Positions 1 through 8,489 of a DNA stretch of 64,000 nucleotides are shown here, piece after piece (positions within the stretch are counted from its first letter, which is position 1; the number at the start of each line of letters is the position of its first letter). Both the position numbers and the translations under genes were made by a program. Source of the DNA: an uncultured Lachnospiraceae bacterium (GTDB lineage Bacteria; Bacillota; Clostridia; Lachnospirales; Lachnospiraceae). The stretch spans positions 30,507-94,506 of the forward strand of contig CAKRCW010000011.1 of assembly GCA_934309145.1 (NCBI GenBank). Direction: 5' to 3'. The notes below the pieces were generated by a model. The model saw only the letters and a program-made list of their open reading frames with translations. It was not told the origin of the DNA and searched no databases.

Positions 1-458
1 AATATAGCCGCACAGGTTATCGTGACATATCTGTTGTCAATCTGCTCATTGTAGAGCTTCCTGATATCTATATCAAAGTATTCTGCTGCATCATCCACCG
101 TTATATTAACAATCGCATAAAATCCACTGTTTATATATACCCTGAACAGATAAACCAACGCCCCAAATGTGACAAGTAAAAACAGATATCCAAGATTTTC
201 CACCAAAAGCCTATAGTAAAGCAACGCACAACAAATAGCCATGATACCTATTACGATATGGCACATGGCGACATTATATTTTATACCGAATGAGGATAAA
301 TAAAATCCTATACTTCCCATGGAAAGTAGGTACACGATAACGCCCTTCAACAGTAAGGTGAGAAGTCTGTTTTCTGTACTTCCATAAAACGAATTACCTA
401 TCCTTATACCATCACATATTATATTGTCATCTATTGTCTGTTTATTTTTCTTAGCCAC
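1..458 (-). CDS. Membrane protein of the MoxR/DUF58 operon, N-terminal part (cut by window edge)
   Basis: Reading leftwards, a GTG at 458 overlaps the stop of the DUF58 gene by one base (TAGTG), so the two are translationally coupled. The 152 visible codons begin VAKKNKQTID and give a short cytoplasmic head followed by three to four hydrophobic segments (around residues 30-50, 55-75 and 80-100), then a charged stretch. In this operon type (MoxR ATPase, DUF58, then a large membrane protein) the third gene is usually a TgpA-like protein with an extracellular transglutaminase domain. The catalytic domain lies outside the window, so that identity is inferred only from context and membrane topology. 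Confidence 0.6.
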   Translation of the reverse strand, partial: MAKKNKQTIDDNIICDGIRIGNSFYGSTENRLLTLLLKGVIVYLLSMGSIGFYLSSFGIKYNVAMCHIVIGIMAICCALLYYRLLVENLGYLFLLVTFGALVYLFRVYINSGFYAIVNITVDDAAEYFDIDIRKLYNEQIDNRYVTITCAAI

Positions 459-1495
459 TATACATTCTCCCTGATATGAATAACCGCCTGTCCATTCTCT
501 GAGGTTACATGTATATAAGCTTTCATCTCAGGATGAACGCTTGACATATGCGATGCCGCCTCGTCAGCACCCTCATAGGTTTTCTCATAAAACAACTTTG
601 CAAATGCATCATTTAACTCGTCCGGATAATCTATTCTTATATCCTCATACTCATATCTGTTAATAGAAAAATACATAAGCCTTACAGTAGTCTTATCCGA
701 TATCATCTGATAAATCATTGTATATGTTACGGCTAAAATCTGTGTAAGCACCTCTTTGTCAACATTACAAAGCTCTGGCAACACAACAAGCTGCTTGTCG
801 GACATGCTTACTCTGTCTTTAACCATAAGTATGTCTCTCTTTGCAGACAGCTTCCAGTGTATACTCATCAGCTTATCGCCAGGTATATATTCTCGTATCT
901 CCTGTACGTCCGAGAAGTCATTTCCACGTTTTGTGCTCTCCTCACTCTCTAACATACCTTGTTCAAAATTAACCACATCATAGCTCACATCACTAATTCT
1001 AAGCGGCATTATTATTGCCTCCGCAAATGTCTTTGCTTTAAGCTTGAGATAGAACATTCCGAGTATATCCTTTATATCTACTCTCTTTACTTCAAGCTTG
1101 ATAACTCCCGGATAGTGAGCAATAATCGGAAGCTTTATCGTATATCCACCTCTTGCATGCACAGGAACTGATATAATCTGCTCCCCGACAGTTCCAAAAA
1201 ATTCATTGCTGACAGTTATATGAACCTTTGCATCAAGCGACATTAAAAATGAAGGATTGTGTACATCTATTATAAAATATGTCTCGTCATCCTGATTACC
1301 ATATAAATCTGATGCACGATTTATCTCAACAGATACAAAATGTCTCAATATGAAATTGCCTATAATGGATAACACCGGTGCAGCCGCAAGCATAATAAGT
1401 ACTATGAAAAAAAAGTGACTGTGTAAAAACCAAAACATCAATACACTATATGCCACTACCACCAGATATCCAATTATACTGAGTATATTAATCAT
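458..1495 (-). CDS. DUF58 domain protein
   Basis: This 345-residue protein has two N-terminal membrane segments (residues 5-25 and 27-50) and a C-terminal DUF58 domain. The family hallmark is visible at residues 202-229: REYIPGD followed by IHWKLSAKR and MVKDR. DUF58 proteins are von Willebrand factor A-like and are nearly always encoded beside MoxR AAA ATPases, where the pair is thought to act in maturation or assembly of envelope or metal-containing complexes; no substrate can be read from the sequence. The gene lies 15 bases after moxR and overlaps the next gene by one base, so all three are one operon. Confidence 0.85.
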   Translation of the reverse strand: MINILSIIGYLVVVAYSVLMFWFLHSHFFFIVLIMLAAAPVLSIIGNFILRHFVSVEINRASDLYGNQDDETYFIIDVHNPSFLMSLDAKVHITVSNEFFGTVGEQIISVPVHARGGYTIKLPIIAHYPGVIKLEVKRVDIKDILGMFYLKLKAKTFAEAIIMPLRISDVSYDVVNFEQGMLESEESTKRGNDFSDVQEIREYIPGDKLMSIHWKLSAKRDILMVKDRVSMSDKQLVVLPELCNVDKEVLTQILAVTYTMIYQMISDKTTVRLMYFSINRYEYEDIRIDYPDELNDAFAKLFYEKTYEGADEAASHMSSVHPEMKAYIHVTSENGQAVIHIRENV

Positions 1496-1510
1496 AGTCT
1501 CTCCATATTT

Positions 1511-2437
1511 CTATATGCGCGGTGCTGTAACCTGACCAAGTACATTATACATAGCATGAACCATATCAAGTCCCTGTGCTTTTCCTCTTGCTGACAACTT
1601 AACTCTGTGTCCCAATGTATCTTTTACAACACTCTGAACATCAAGTGCTGTTACATAATCTCTTCCGTCCACAACAGCCATCGCCTTAGCCATACGAAGA
1701 AGGGCTATTGTACCTCTAGGACTTGCTCCCATGGAAAAGATATCTAATTTTCTCGTAGACTCAACTATATTTACAATGTATTCATATATTTCATCTTTGA
1801 CATAAAGGTCATTTGACATTCTTCTTAATTCTACAAGCTCGTCTATATTCATGATTTCCTGAACATTATTAAGAGGCTTTGCAGCATTTCCCTTAAGTAT
1901 CTGTACCGCATCTGCATGACTTGGATAACCCATTGACAGGCATACCATGAATCTGTCAAGCTGAGATTCCGGCAGCATCTGTGTTCCAGATGAACCATAT
2001 GGATTCTCAGTAGCAATAACTATGAATGGTTCTGGCAGCTTTCTTGTCACTCCATCAACCGTGGCTGTGCCCTCCTCCATAACCTCAAGCAGCGCTGACT
2101 GTGTCTTAGGTGACGTTCTGTTTATCTCGTCTGCCAGAAAGAGGTTACAAAATACAGAACCAGCTTTATATTCAAACTCCTTAGTGGCTGAATTGTACAT
2201 CGAAAATCCCAATATATCAGAAGGAAGCACATCAGGTGTAAACTGTACACGCTTATAATCAAGTGACATGCTCTTCGCAAATGTCATTGCAAGTGTAGTC
2301 TTACCAACTCCCGGTATATCCTCCATAAGGATATGACCTCCCGCTATCATGGCTGCAAGCACTTTCTTAACAACGTCCTCTTTTCCCTTTATAACCTTAT
2401 TAACTTCCTGTTGTATAGCTGTAAGTTTACCCTGCAT
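1511..2437 (-). CDS. MoxR-family AAA+ ATPase
   Basis: This 308-residue protein is a full-length MoxR ATPase. Walker A is GVGKTT at residues 43-48 within EDIPGVGKTTLA, Walker B is LFLADEINR near residue 100, and the sensor region ATENPYGSSGT and the arginine-finger block ESQLDRF follow. MoxR ATPases act as chaperone-like remodelling factors, usually with a VWA or DUF58 partner, which is encoded directly downstream. The ATG at 2437 has a GGAGG site nine bases upstream. It follows the terminator of the unrelated Rpn gene, so it probably starts its own transcript. Confidence 0.9.
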   Translation of the reverse strand: MQGKLTAIQQEVNKVIKGKEDVVKKVLAAMIAGGHILMEDIPGVGKTTLAMTFAKSMSLDYKRVQFTPDVLPSDILGFSMYNSATKEFEYKAGSVFCNLFLADEINRTSPKTQSALLEVMEEGTATVDGVTRKLPEPFIVIATENPYGSSGTQMLPESQLDRFMVCLSMGYPSHADAVQILKGNAAKPLNNVQEIMNIDELVELRRMSNDLYVKDEIYEYIVNIVESTRKLDIFSMGASPRGTIALLRMAKAMAVVDGRDYVTALDVQSVVKDTLGHRVKLSARGKAQGLDMVHAMYNVLGQVTAPRI

Positions 2438-2478
2438 ACATTTAAACCTCCATTTAGCTTTATATGTAATATCATATC

Positions 2479-2505
2479 AAAAAAAGCGTGGAAAGTCCAC
2501 GCTTT
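2479..2505 (-). terminator. Intrinsic terminator of the Rpn-family gene
   Basis: A perfect 10-base stem (AAAGCGTGGA at 2483-2492 pairing with 2496-2505) with a three-base loop. On the minus strand it is followed by seven T residues, the standard layout for Rho-independent termination. It lies 18 bases after the stop of the 2523-3398 gene and before moxR. Confidence 0.9.
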
Positions 2506-2522
2506 ATGTGTGTCATGTGTAT

Positions 2523-3398
2523 TTATTTTGAAGGGTGTAAAACCTCGTTCACATACTCAACTGAGACAGGAACCAATTCTGATATTTCCTCAGGTGTTTT
2601 TCCACAGTCATTATATGCCTGTATTTTTCCAATTATATTTCCTTTCTCTAACCCCTTCTGCAAGCCCTCTTCCCGTCCAATATCTATCATAGTTCTCTCG
2701 TGTAGTTCCTCATCGTATTCATATATACTCATAGCGACAACCTCCGCTCTGTTTTTAAGAAGAAATTCACTTAGAATTCCCTCCTTTATACATTCATCAA
2801 CTGCTCTGTTTACCGCATCATTCAAGCTCATATTCTTCTGATAATCTCTTACTCTGTCAACATAAAGCATATACTCCTTTAATGATGGACAACTATCTAA
2901 CAATTCATCATTATATCCAGAATTAATATTTATCTGGATAACCACAAGCTCAAGACTTGGATTTTCTTCATTATGTACAAATGCCTCCGAAAGCCTCATT
3001 TCCTTGCGAGCCGGCTGTTCTTCCTCCCCATTGTAAAACACTATAAACTTAGGATTAGGCAATCTTATAAGTCTCGGTGAATAGATATCCTTGTTTCTAT
3101 AAAAATGTGAATATGATCTTGATACATAATCCAAGTCCCTTAATGGCATATTGGGATTCACCGTGGACTGATGCTCATATAGATTAAGCCTCATATCTAT
3201 CACACATGAAATATCATTCTTCACCGTCATATATATGGCATTCTCCAATGTCGTGACAGTCAAATCATCAGTATTAGTATACTGCGTTTCATTTATCGCA
3301 TTATATAAAGACAGTAACTTGTGCTTATCAGAAAATAACATTCTAAAAACTGTGTCCTTATACTTGCAATTTACTACATTTTTCTCTTCATTGTACAT
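2523..3398 (-). CDS. Rpn/PD-(D/E)XK nuclease-family protein
   Basis: This 291-residue protein matches the Rpn group (recombination-promoting nuclease, often annotated as a PD-(D/E)XK nuclease family transposase). The nuclease core is seen at residues 62-95: an aspartate in CVIDMR (D68), then EHQS (E75, Q77), then the conserved MPLRDLDYVSR block. The C-terminal half has the family's usual charged segment with EEGLQKGLEKG. Members are multicopy in Lachnospiraceae and cut DNA; a role in transposition is not established. It is monocistronic, with its own terminator. Its AGGAGGAATT ribosome site lies inside a leader hairpin (separate entry). Confidence 0.82.
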   Translation of the reverse strand: MYNEEKNVVNCKYKDTVFRMLFSDKHKLLSLYNAINETQYTNTDDLTVTTLENAIYMTVKNDISCVIDMRLNLYEHQSTVNPNMPLRDLDYVSRSYSHFYRNKDIYSPRLIRLPNPKFIVFYNGEEEQPARKEMRLSEAFVHNEENPSLELVVIQININSGYNDELLDSCPSLKEYMLYVDRVRDYQKNMSLNDAVNRAVDECIKEGILSEFLLKNRAEVVAMSIYEYDEELHERTMIDIGREEGLQKGLEKGNIIGKIQAYNDCGKTPEEISELVPVSVEYVNEVLHPSK

Positions 3399-3400
3399 AT

Positions 3401-3446
3401 AATTCCTCCTTCATTGGGCTATAACCCATATGTGCAGGAGGAAATT
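3401..3446 (-). promoter_or_regulatory. Leader hairpin enclosing the ribosome-binding site of the Rpn gene
   Basis: On the transcript, an anti-ribosome-site arm (reverse of 3436-3446, AATTTCCTCCT) pairs with the ribosome site AGGAGGAATT (reverse of 3401-3410) with a single-base bulge. Between them a small TGGG/CCCA hairpin (3415-3428) stacks inside. The start codon is at 3396-3398. If folded, this structure would mask the ribosome site. The upstream 207 bases (3447-3653) are AT-rich and hold no convincing gene. Confidence 0.6.
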
Positions 3447-3653
3447 ACCTCTCTTATATGTTCCTCTTTCCTCACTGCTTATATTTTTGTGTGAATTTAA
3501 GCATTGAAGTTCATGGATTCTAGGAATCTAAGATATGGTAAAGATGTACCACCTAATATAGAATTGAATTTAATGCTTTGTATTATACTACCACATTTAA
3601 TTCTGTATTGCAATAAAACAAATTACGTTTCACATAATTTTAACACTTTAAAA

Positions 3654-4643
3654 TCACCAACACAGTTTACAAGCACTATACCCCATCTCCTCTGCCTGTT
3701 TTCTGGTTATCTGTGTTGCTCTATAAGGATTCATGCTGCCACAATTATTTATAGAATGGTATTTACTGCCGGTGGCAGAAATCCACACCAACTCACTATC
3801 GTCCTGTGCGCCTGTATCTGATATTTCGCCTGTTTCATCCATATATGTGGAATCCATTTTGGTTGACGTGTCCGCCACATATGTCTGTTCCTCATAGGAA
3901 TCTCCAGTTGCATAATCTATATGTATTCCCGGCTGTATATTATAGCAGTACACATTAAAGCATATACCACTGCCTGAATCTTCAACCGAATATCCCTCTA
4001 ATAGCACACCACTTGCCACCAGATTATTGCCCTCGAATATAGGTGTTACTCTATACAAAACATGATTATTATTTGCCTCCAGATATTCGTAAATCATATT
4101 CTCAAACGGAAGCATTCCATTTATATTTAGATATCTTGTCCCTGTAATGAGATTTCTGGCATTGTCATTTTCACCGGTTAGCTGATATCCAATCAAATGA
4201 CATCTGTTATATAAATAATTGCCATCAATTATGTCATTATACTTAACTGTATGCCATCCGGTTGGTTTAATATCACCTATCTCACCTCTCGGTTCTGTCG
4301 GCATAAGCTCGTGGCAAACATTAGCATATGCAGCACCACATCTGCCAAGCTCATCCAATTCACTGTAATTCTCAAATGCCTCTGAGTTACTTCTTTCTTC
4401 CTGCGTAAAAAACGGTTTATTATTATTAATCTCAATATATGGAGCACCTTGATAATCAGGGATGTCCTCAAGTGATATGCAGGATTCAGGAACCTCATTA
4501 TAATCCGAACCACTATTATTATCTGAGATATTGTATGTAATTAATCCTGCGCCTACAACCAAAGCCAGTATAAGCGTTGTTATATACCATTTTCCACTCT
4601 GTCTGTTTTTCTTATCTTCTTTGTTTAATCGTGTGTGTAGCAA
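3654..4643 (-). CDS. Membrane-anchored DNA/RNA non-specific endonuclease
   Basis: This 329-residue protein has one N-terminal membrane segment (residues 19-37) and a beta-beta-alpha-metal nuclease domain of the EndA/DNA-entry type. The catalytic block is NRCHLIGYQL at 146-155 (H149; the canonical form is DRGH) followed by ARNLITGTRYLN with the metal-binding Asn region. The last 40 residues form a separate small domain with H296, C301, C325 and C328, probably a zinc site. It should act outside the membrane on DNA or RNA. The start is TTG at 4643, six bases after the previous gene, with AGCAGGTGA overlapping that gene's stop as ribosome site, so it is the last gene of the ABC operon. Confidence 0.85.
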   Translation of the reverse strand: MLHTRLNKEDKKNRQSGKWYITTLILALVVGAGLITYNISDNNSGSDYNEVPESCISLEDIPDYQGAPYIEINNNKPFFTQEERSNSEAFENYSELDELGRCGAAYANVCHELMPTEPRGEIGDIKPTGWHTVKYNDIIDGNYLYNRCHLIGYQLTGENDNARNLITGTRYLNINGMLPFENMIYEYLEANNNHVLYRVTPIFEGNNLVASGVLLEGYSVEDSGSGICFNVYCYNIQPGIHIDYATGDSYEEQTYVADTSTKMDSTYMDETGEISDTGAQDDSELVWISATGSKYHSINNCGSMNPYRATQITRKQAEEMGYSACKLCW

Positions 4644-4649
4644 TATCTA

Positions 4650-6677
4650 TCACCTGCTTATATTCTGCGACACCCATTCATATTCGTCACCATTCTCTCT
4701 ATATATGTACGTCTCATCATCAAAATATACTCTAATATTATATACTATATAATCCTTTGATGCCAACCATTTATTATATGTTCCTCTTACCATATCATAC
4801 TCAAAAATATAGTTGTCATCAGTTACAAAGTATAAATATTCACCATACACAGAAAGTGTAGAAGTATCTCTGACATTCACCTCATCATCAAGCATTTGTC
4901 TGTATTCGCCATCCTGATATGACATAAATGCTCCATCATAATCAACATAATACAATACGCCATCATACAAACACATTGCTCTGCAATTATATATACCCGT
5001 GTGTTCCTCTTTTCCCGTACAAACATCAATACCTGCTACCTCACCAAATCTGTTAATATAGAATATTCTGTTATTCTCATATGCTATAATTTCACCTATC
5101 TTGTCATCGACAATAGTTATCTTTTGCTTACTTTCAACATTAACCATTTCAATTCCATTTAAGTCTGCTATAAAAATATAGTGTCCATCAACCCAAAAAT
5201 TATATATAGTACTGTTATCAGTTTCACCAAATGACAACTCATCCGCATTATCTACATTAACAATGCCGAGATATTTACTATCCAGTACATAGTTTCTATC
5301 TCCCCTAAGCTCTTCATATATACATTTTGAGTCATAATTTTCTTTATTTAGTTCATAAAAATAATACATTCCAGACTCATTGTCCTTCTGTACATAATAA
5401 ACATAATAATCAGCACAATACAAAAAATCACAATTCTTGGATTCAAAAACATCTCTTATTATAGTTTCTTTTTCCCCTGTTATATCAACTCTGTATAATG
5501 TTCTGTCAGATTCATTCCCACAAACTACTGCATCATTAACATATGCATACTGTCCATCGCTATATATCATTCCTGTATAATATCTGCTGCCAAAATCACT
5601 CTCATCATATGTGAATTTCTTTCCATATACAACAAATGCAGGAATTAATATTATTAAAACTGCTAACCCATACTTATATATCTTAAGCGAGCGTTTGAAA
5701 TTGTATTTGCTATAAATATGATAAGCAATCAAATTAAAGCAATAAATCAAAATCGTTGAAGCTAATAATATTATAATCAGATAATTATGTGAAAAATAAT
5801 CACTTGGCTCAGCAATCTGCGACAAATCAAACTCTATATCTTCACATCCTCCCCTAATATAAAAATTAGCTATAAACATTCCTATAGGTACGATGTGCTC
5901 AATTAACAATGTATGATTAAAAAATATATAAGGTATAACGACCATACCTCCTACTATGGAAATGCTTGTCCATAAATTCTTTACTAATGAACCTATTATC
6001 ATCCCCAATGTTAATATAAGCATATAACCCACGTTCTTTATAAACCATATAACTAAAGAGCACTCCCATAAAGATATAGTATACTCCGAATTCTGATACG
6101 ACATAAGGCTTTGAACAGGATATGAATAACCAGATAGACCATATTTAAGTCCATAATAAGCCCATTCAAGCAAAAATGACAAACATGAAAGTGATATAAA
6201 CATAACTAAAAGTACAAGTATTCTTGAAAGATACACTCTGTCGTCATTATGAAAACTTATCTTTTTTACAGTCTCCATCTTTCTTTCATTATCGCTCGTG
6301 CACAAAAAGCTAACTATAAATATCAGACATATTATTAAAGGGAAATCAACTCTTATATTTCCAAGCCATGCTTCCCATCCCGACGGATTAACTATATATC
6401 TGCTGTTAGGATTTTCTCCGGCATAACGTATATATCTCTCAACAATCTTATCATCCGAATATTCATTATCTTCACTTATTTTCTCAAGCTTATCTATCGT
6501 AATTTTACCTGAGTATTCTTCAAAAAATTCCACATATCTATCAGAATGTAAAGATATATCAGTATCAATATAGACCTCTGTTATGTTAAGAGCAAACAGT
6601 TTAAGTATAATATAAACAGGTATGATTAATAATATTTTACACCTTATTAAATAATGTTCTAACTCTGTTTTTAACAT
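4650..6677 (-). CDS. ABC-2-type permease with C-terminal extracellular propeller-like domain
   Basis: This protein of about 675 residues has two parts. Residues 1-360 resemble an ABC-2 permease: a first membrane helix, a long outer loop, then five or more helices. After the last helix (near 345-360) come about 310 mostly hydrophilic residues with recurring units of the type YVYYVQ, IFIADLNG, RIFYIN, LYYVDYDG and LYFVTDD, like the strand repeats of DUF5050-type or other beta propellers. The outer domain could bind a ligand for the transporter. ATG at 6677 is chosen over 6689 because GGGG lies six bases before it; both starts overlap or touch the upstream permease. I do not recognise this exact fusion. 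Confidence 0.65.
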   Translation of the reverse strand: MLKTELEHYLIRCKILLIIPVYIILKLFALNITEVYIDTDISLHSDRYVEFFEEYSGKITIDKLEKISEDNEYSDDKIVERYIRYAGENPNSRYIVNPSGWEAWLGNIRVDFPLIICLIFIVSFLCTSDNERKMETVKKISFHNDDRVYLSRILVLLVMFISLSCLSFLLEWAYYGLKYGLSGYSYPVQSLMSYQNSEYTISLWECSLVIWFIKNVGYMLILTLGMIIGSLVKNLWTSISIVGGMVVIPYIFFNHTLLIEHIVPIGMFIANFYIRGGCEDIEFDLSQIAEPSDYFSHNYLIIILLASTILIYCFNLIAYHIYSKYNFKRSLKIYKYGLAVLIILIPAFVVYGKKFTYDESDFGSRYYTGMIYSDGQYAYVNDAVVCGNESDRTLYRVDITGEKETIIRDVFESKNCDFLYCADYYVYYVQKDNESGMYYFYELNKENYDSKCIYEELRGDRNYVLDSKYLGIVNVDNADELSFGETDNSTIYNFWVDGHYIFIADLNGIEMVNVESKQKITIVDDKIGEIIAYENNRIFYINRFGEVAGIDVCTGKEEHTGIYNCRAMCLYDGVLYYVDYDGAFMSYQDGEYRQMLDDEVNVRDTSTLSVYGEYLYFVTDDNYIFEYDMVRGTYNKWLASKDYIVYNIRVYFDDETYIYRENGDEYEWVSQNISR

Positions 6678-6679
6678 CC

Positions 6680-7771
6680 TTATCCCCATTTCTTAAATCT
6701 TTTATAGTTTAAATACATAAGTATAATAAAACTTAATATTGCCCCAGCCATATACATATAATATCTTTCAAATATATGTCCAAATATATATACCATATCA
6801 GGCTTTATAAAAAATGAATTTGGCTTAAATATATTTTCACCAAACAAAACAAACAATAGAAGTAATGCCGCACCAGAAACAATCGGTTTGATATCACCTG
6901 ATAAAAACGACATAACGAAAACGCATAACATCGAAAATACTATACACATAAATATTCTCGTCAGACATATAAAAATATAATAACCAATAATACTTACATT
7001 TAATGGAGAGTTAGAATATTTCATTATCGCGTATATTGGATTTGAACCCCCATTTAAATTAAGCTCACTACCTACAACAAGAAAATCTGTAATATACAAC
7101 AGTACGCCTACTAAGAATATAATCGCTGACATTACTACCAACTTATTTACATATATGTTTCTTCTTTTTCCTGATAGATATAATAATGTGTAAGTTTTAT
7201 TTGTTCTTTCCTTATGATAGAAATATGTAGAAATAACTAATGCAAATACTAAAATAAGTAATGTTGAAAAGTCATATTTAAATAGCCAGCCATAATCCTC
7301 ACTATCATAATAATTATCAATTTTTCTTCCAGAGAACACCTTACATATGTATTTGTTTTCTGATATTTTCTTGGAATTATTAAAATTATTAAACAAGCTG
7401 ACATTATCCGATGCCTGTTTAACTATATCAGCTGCATAAGAAGCATACTCATATTCATATTTATATGTGTCATACAGAGAGTAGTAGCACTCACTTACTT
7501 CATCATACTGACCACCCTGAACTATAAAGTCATAATATTTTTGTCTTTCAGATACAATTTTTTTCGCAGTTTCGTTACTAATCTTTCCCTCAACTGCTTC
7601 ACTCACTTCTCTATATATACTATCATCACGCAAAACTCTTCTACTTCCAACAACAATATCATAATCTAATTGTAACAATATCTTACATATATCTACAATC
7701 AACAAAACACCGATTAAAATCACCATTTTATAATTAAAAATCTTTTTTAACTCATAGCTTATCACTTTCAT
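6680..7771 (-). CDS. ABC-2-type transporter permease
   Basis: This 363-residue membrane protein begins MKVISYELKK, has a first helix (about residues 14-34), a long outer loop of about 130 residues, and then six hydrophobic segments. This is the architecture of ABC-2 permeases such as those of peptide-export or immunity transporters. The chosen ATG at 7771 has GGAGAAAAAG just upstream and lies inside the end of the ATPase gene (20-base overlap); a longer start at 7792 lacks a good ribosome site. It pairs with the ATPase encoded upstream and probably with the permease-propeller protein downstream. Confidence 0.75.
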   Translation of the reverse strand: MKVISYELKKIFNYKMVILIGVLLIVDICKILLQLDYDIVVGSRRVLRDDSIYREVSEAVEGKISNETAKKIVSERQKYYDFIVQGGQYDEVSECYYSLYDTYKYEYEYASYAADIVKQASDNVSLFNNFNNSKKISENKYICKVFSGRKIDNYYDSEDYGWLFKYDFSTLLILVFALVISTYFYHKERTNKTYTLLYLSGKRRNIYVNKLVVMSAIIFLVGVLLYITDFLVVGSELNLNGGSNPIYAIMKYSNSPLNVSIIGYYIFICLTRIFMCIVFSMLCVFVMSFLSGDIKPIVSGAALLLLFVLFGENIFKPNSFFIKPDMVYIFGHIFERYYMYMAGAILSFIILMYLNYKRFKKWG

Positions 7772-8489
7772 GTTCTTTTTCTCCAAATACATCTATATAT
7801 ACATCCTCAATGGTTTTATACCTGCCATGCTTTGTAATGTCGTCTATGTTACCGGTATTTACAAGATGTCCTTTCTTCAGGAAAATAAAATTAGCTTCCG
7901 GAATATTTACCTCCGAAATCATATGTGTTGCAATGATTACTATTCTGTCATTTGCTTTTTTCTTTATCAATCCTGCAAATCTTCTTCTCTCAATAGGATC
8001 CAACCCAGCAGTAGGCTCGTCTAAAATAACAAGTTCAGGATTACCAATTAATGCTGTTGCAATACCTAATCTTTGCTTCATACCGCCTGATAAATTACGA
8101 ATTTTAACATCTCTTTTATCAACAAGATTAATATCTTTTATCAGCTCATCTATTTGTTTTTTATAAAATTCTTCTTTCAAACCTTTTATAAGGCTCATGT
8201 ATTCAAGAAATTGTAACACTGTATAATTATTATAGAATTGTGGATATTGTGGCATATAACCTATCTTACTATAATATCCGTCCCTATCAGATACTATATT
8301 AATGTTATCCGATAATACAGTACCATTGTCAGGTTTAATCAGTCCAACCATTATATTTATCAATGTGGACTTGCCTGAACCATTAGGTCCAATAAGAAGA
8401 TATAAGCCACTTGAAAATTCAAGATTTACGTCGTCAAGTGCTTTTAATTTTTTATAATTTTTACTAATATTTTGGATTTTAAGATTCAT
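7752..8489 (-). CDS. ABC transporter ATPase
   Basis: This 245-residue nucleotide-binding subunit has Walker A GPNGSGKST (near residue 35), Q-loop YMPQYPQF, signature LSGGMKQRL, Walker B LVILDEPTAGLDP and the switch histidine in ATHMIS. It is most like the ATPases of ABC-2 exporters of the YxlF/BcrA group. Its ATG overlaps the lipoprotein stop by four bases (ATGA) and its end overlaps the permease start, so the subunits are translationally coupled. Confidence 0.88.
   Translation of the reverse strand: MNLKIQNISKNYKKLKALDDVNLEFSSGLYLLIGPNGSGKSTLINIMVGLIKPDNGTVLSDNINIVSDRDGYYSKIGYMPQYPQFYNNYTVLQFLEYMSLIKGLKEEFYKKQIDELIKDINLVDKRDVKIRNLSGGMKQRLGIATALIGNPELVILDEPTAGLDPIERRRFAGLIKKKANDRIVIIATHMISEVNIPEANFIFLKKGHLVNTGNIDDITKHGRYKTIEDVYIDVFGEKEHESDKL

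Noticed and set aside
3504..3821. Plus-strand ORF of 105 codons
   Set aside because: No ribosome site, and most of it lies antisense to the nuclease gene; low-complexity translation.
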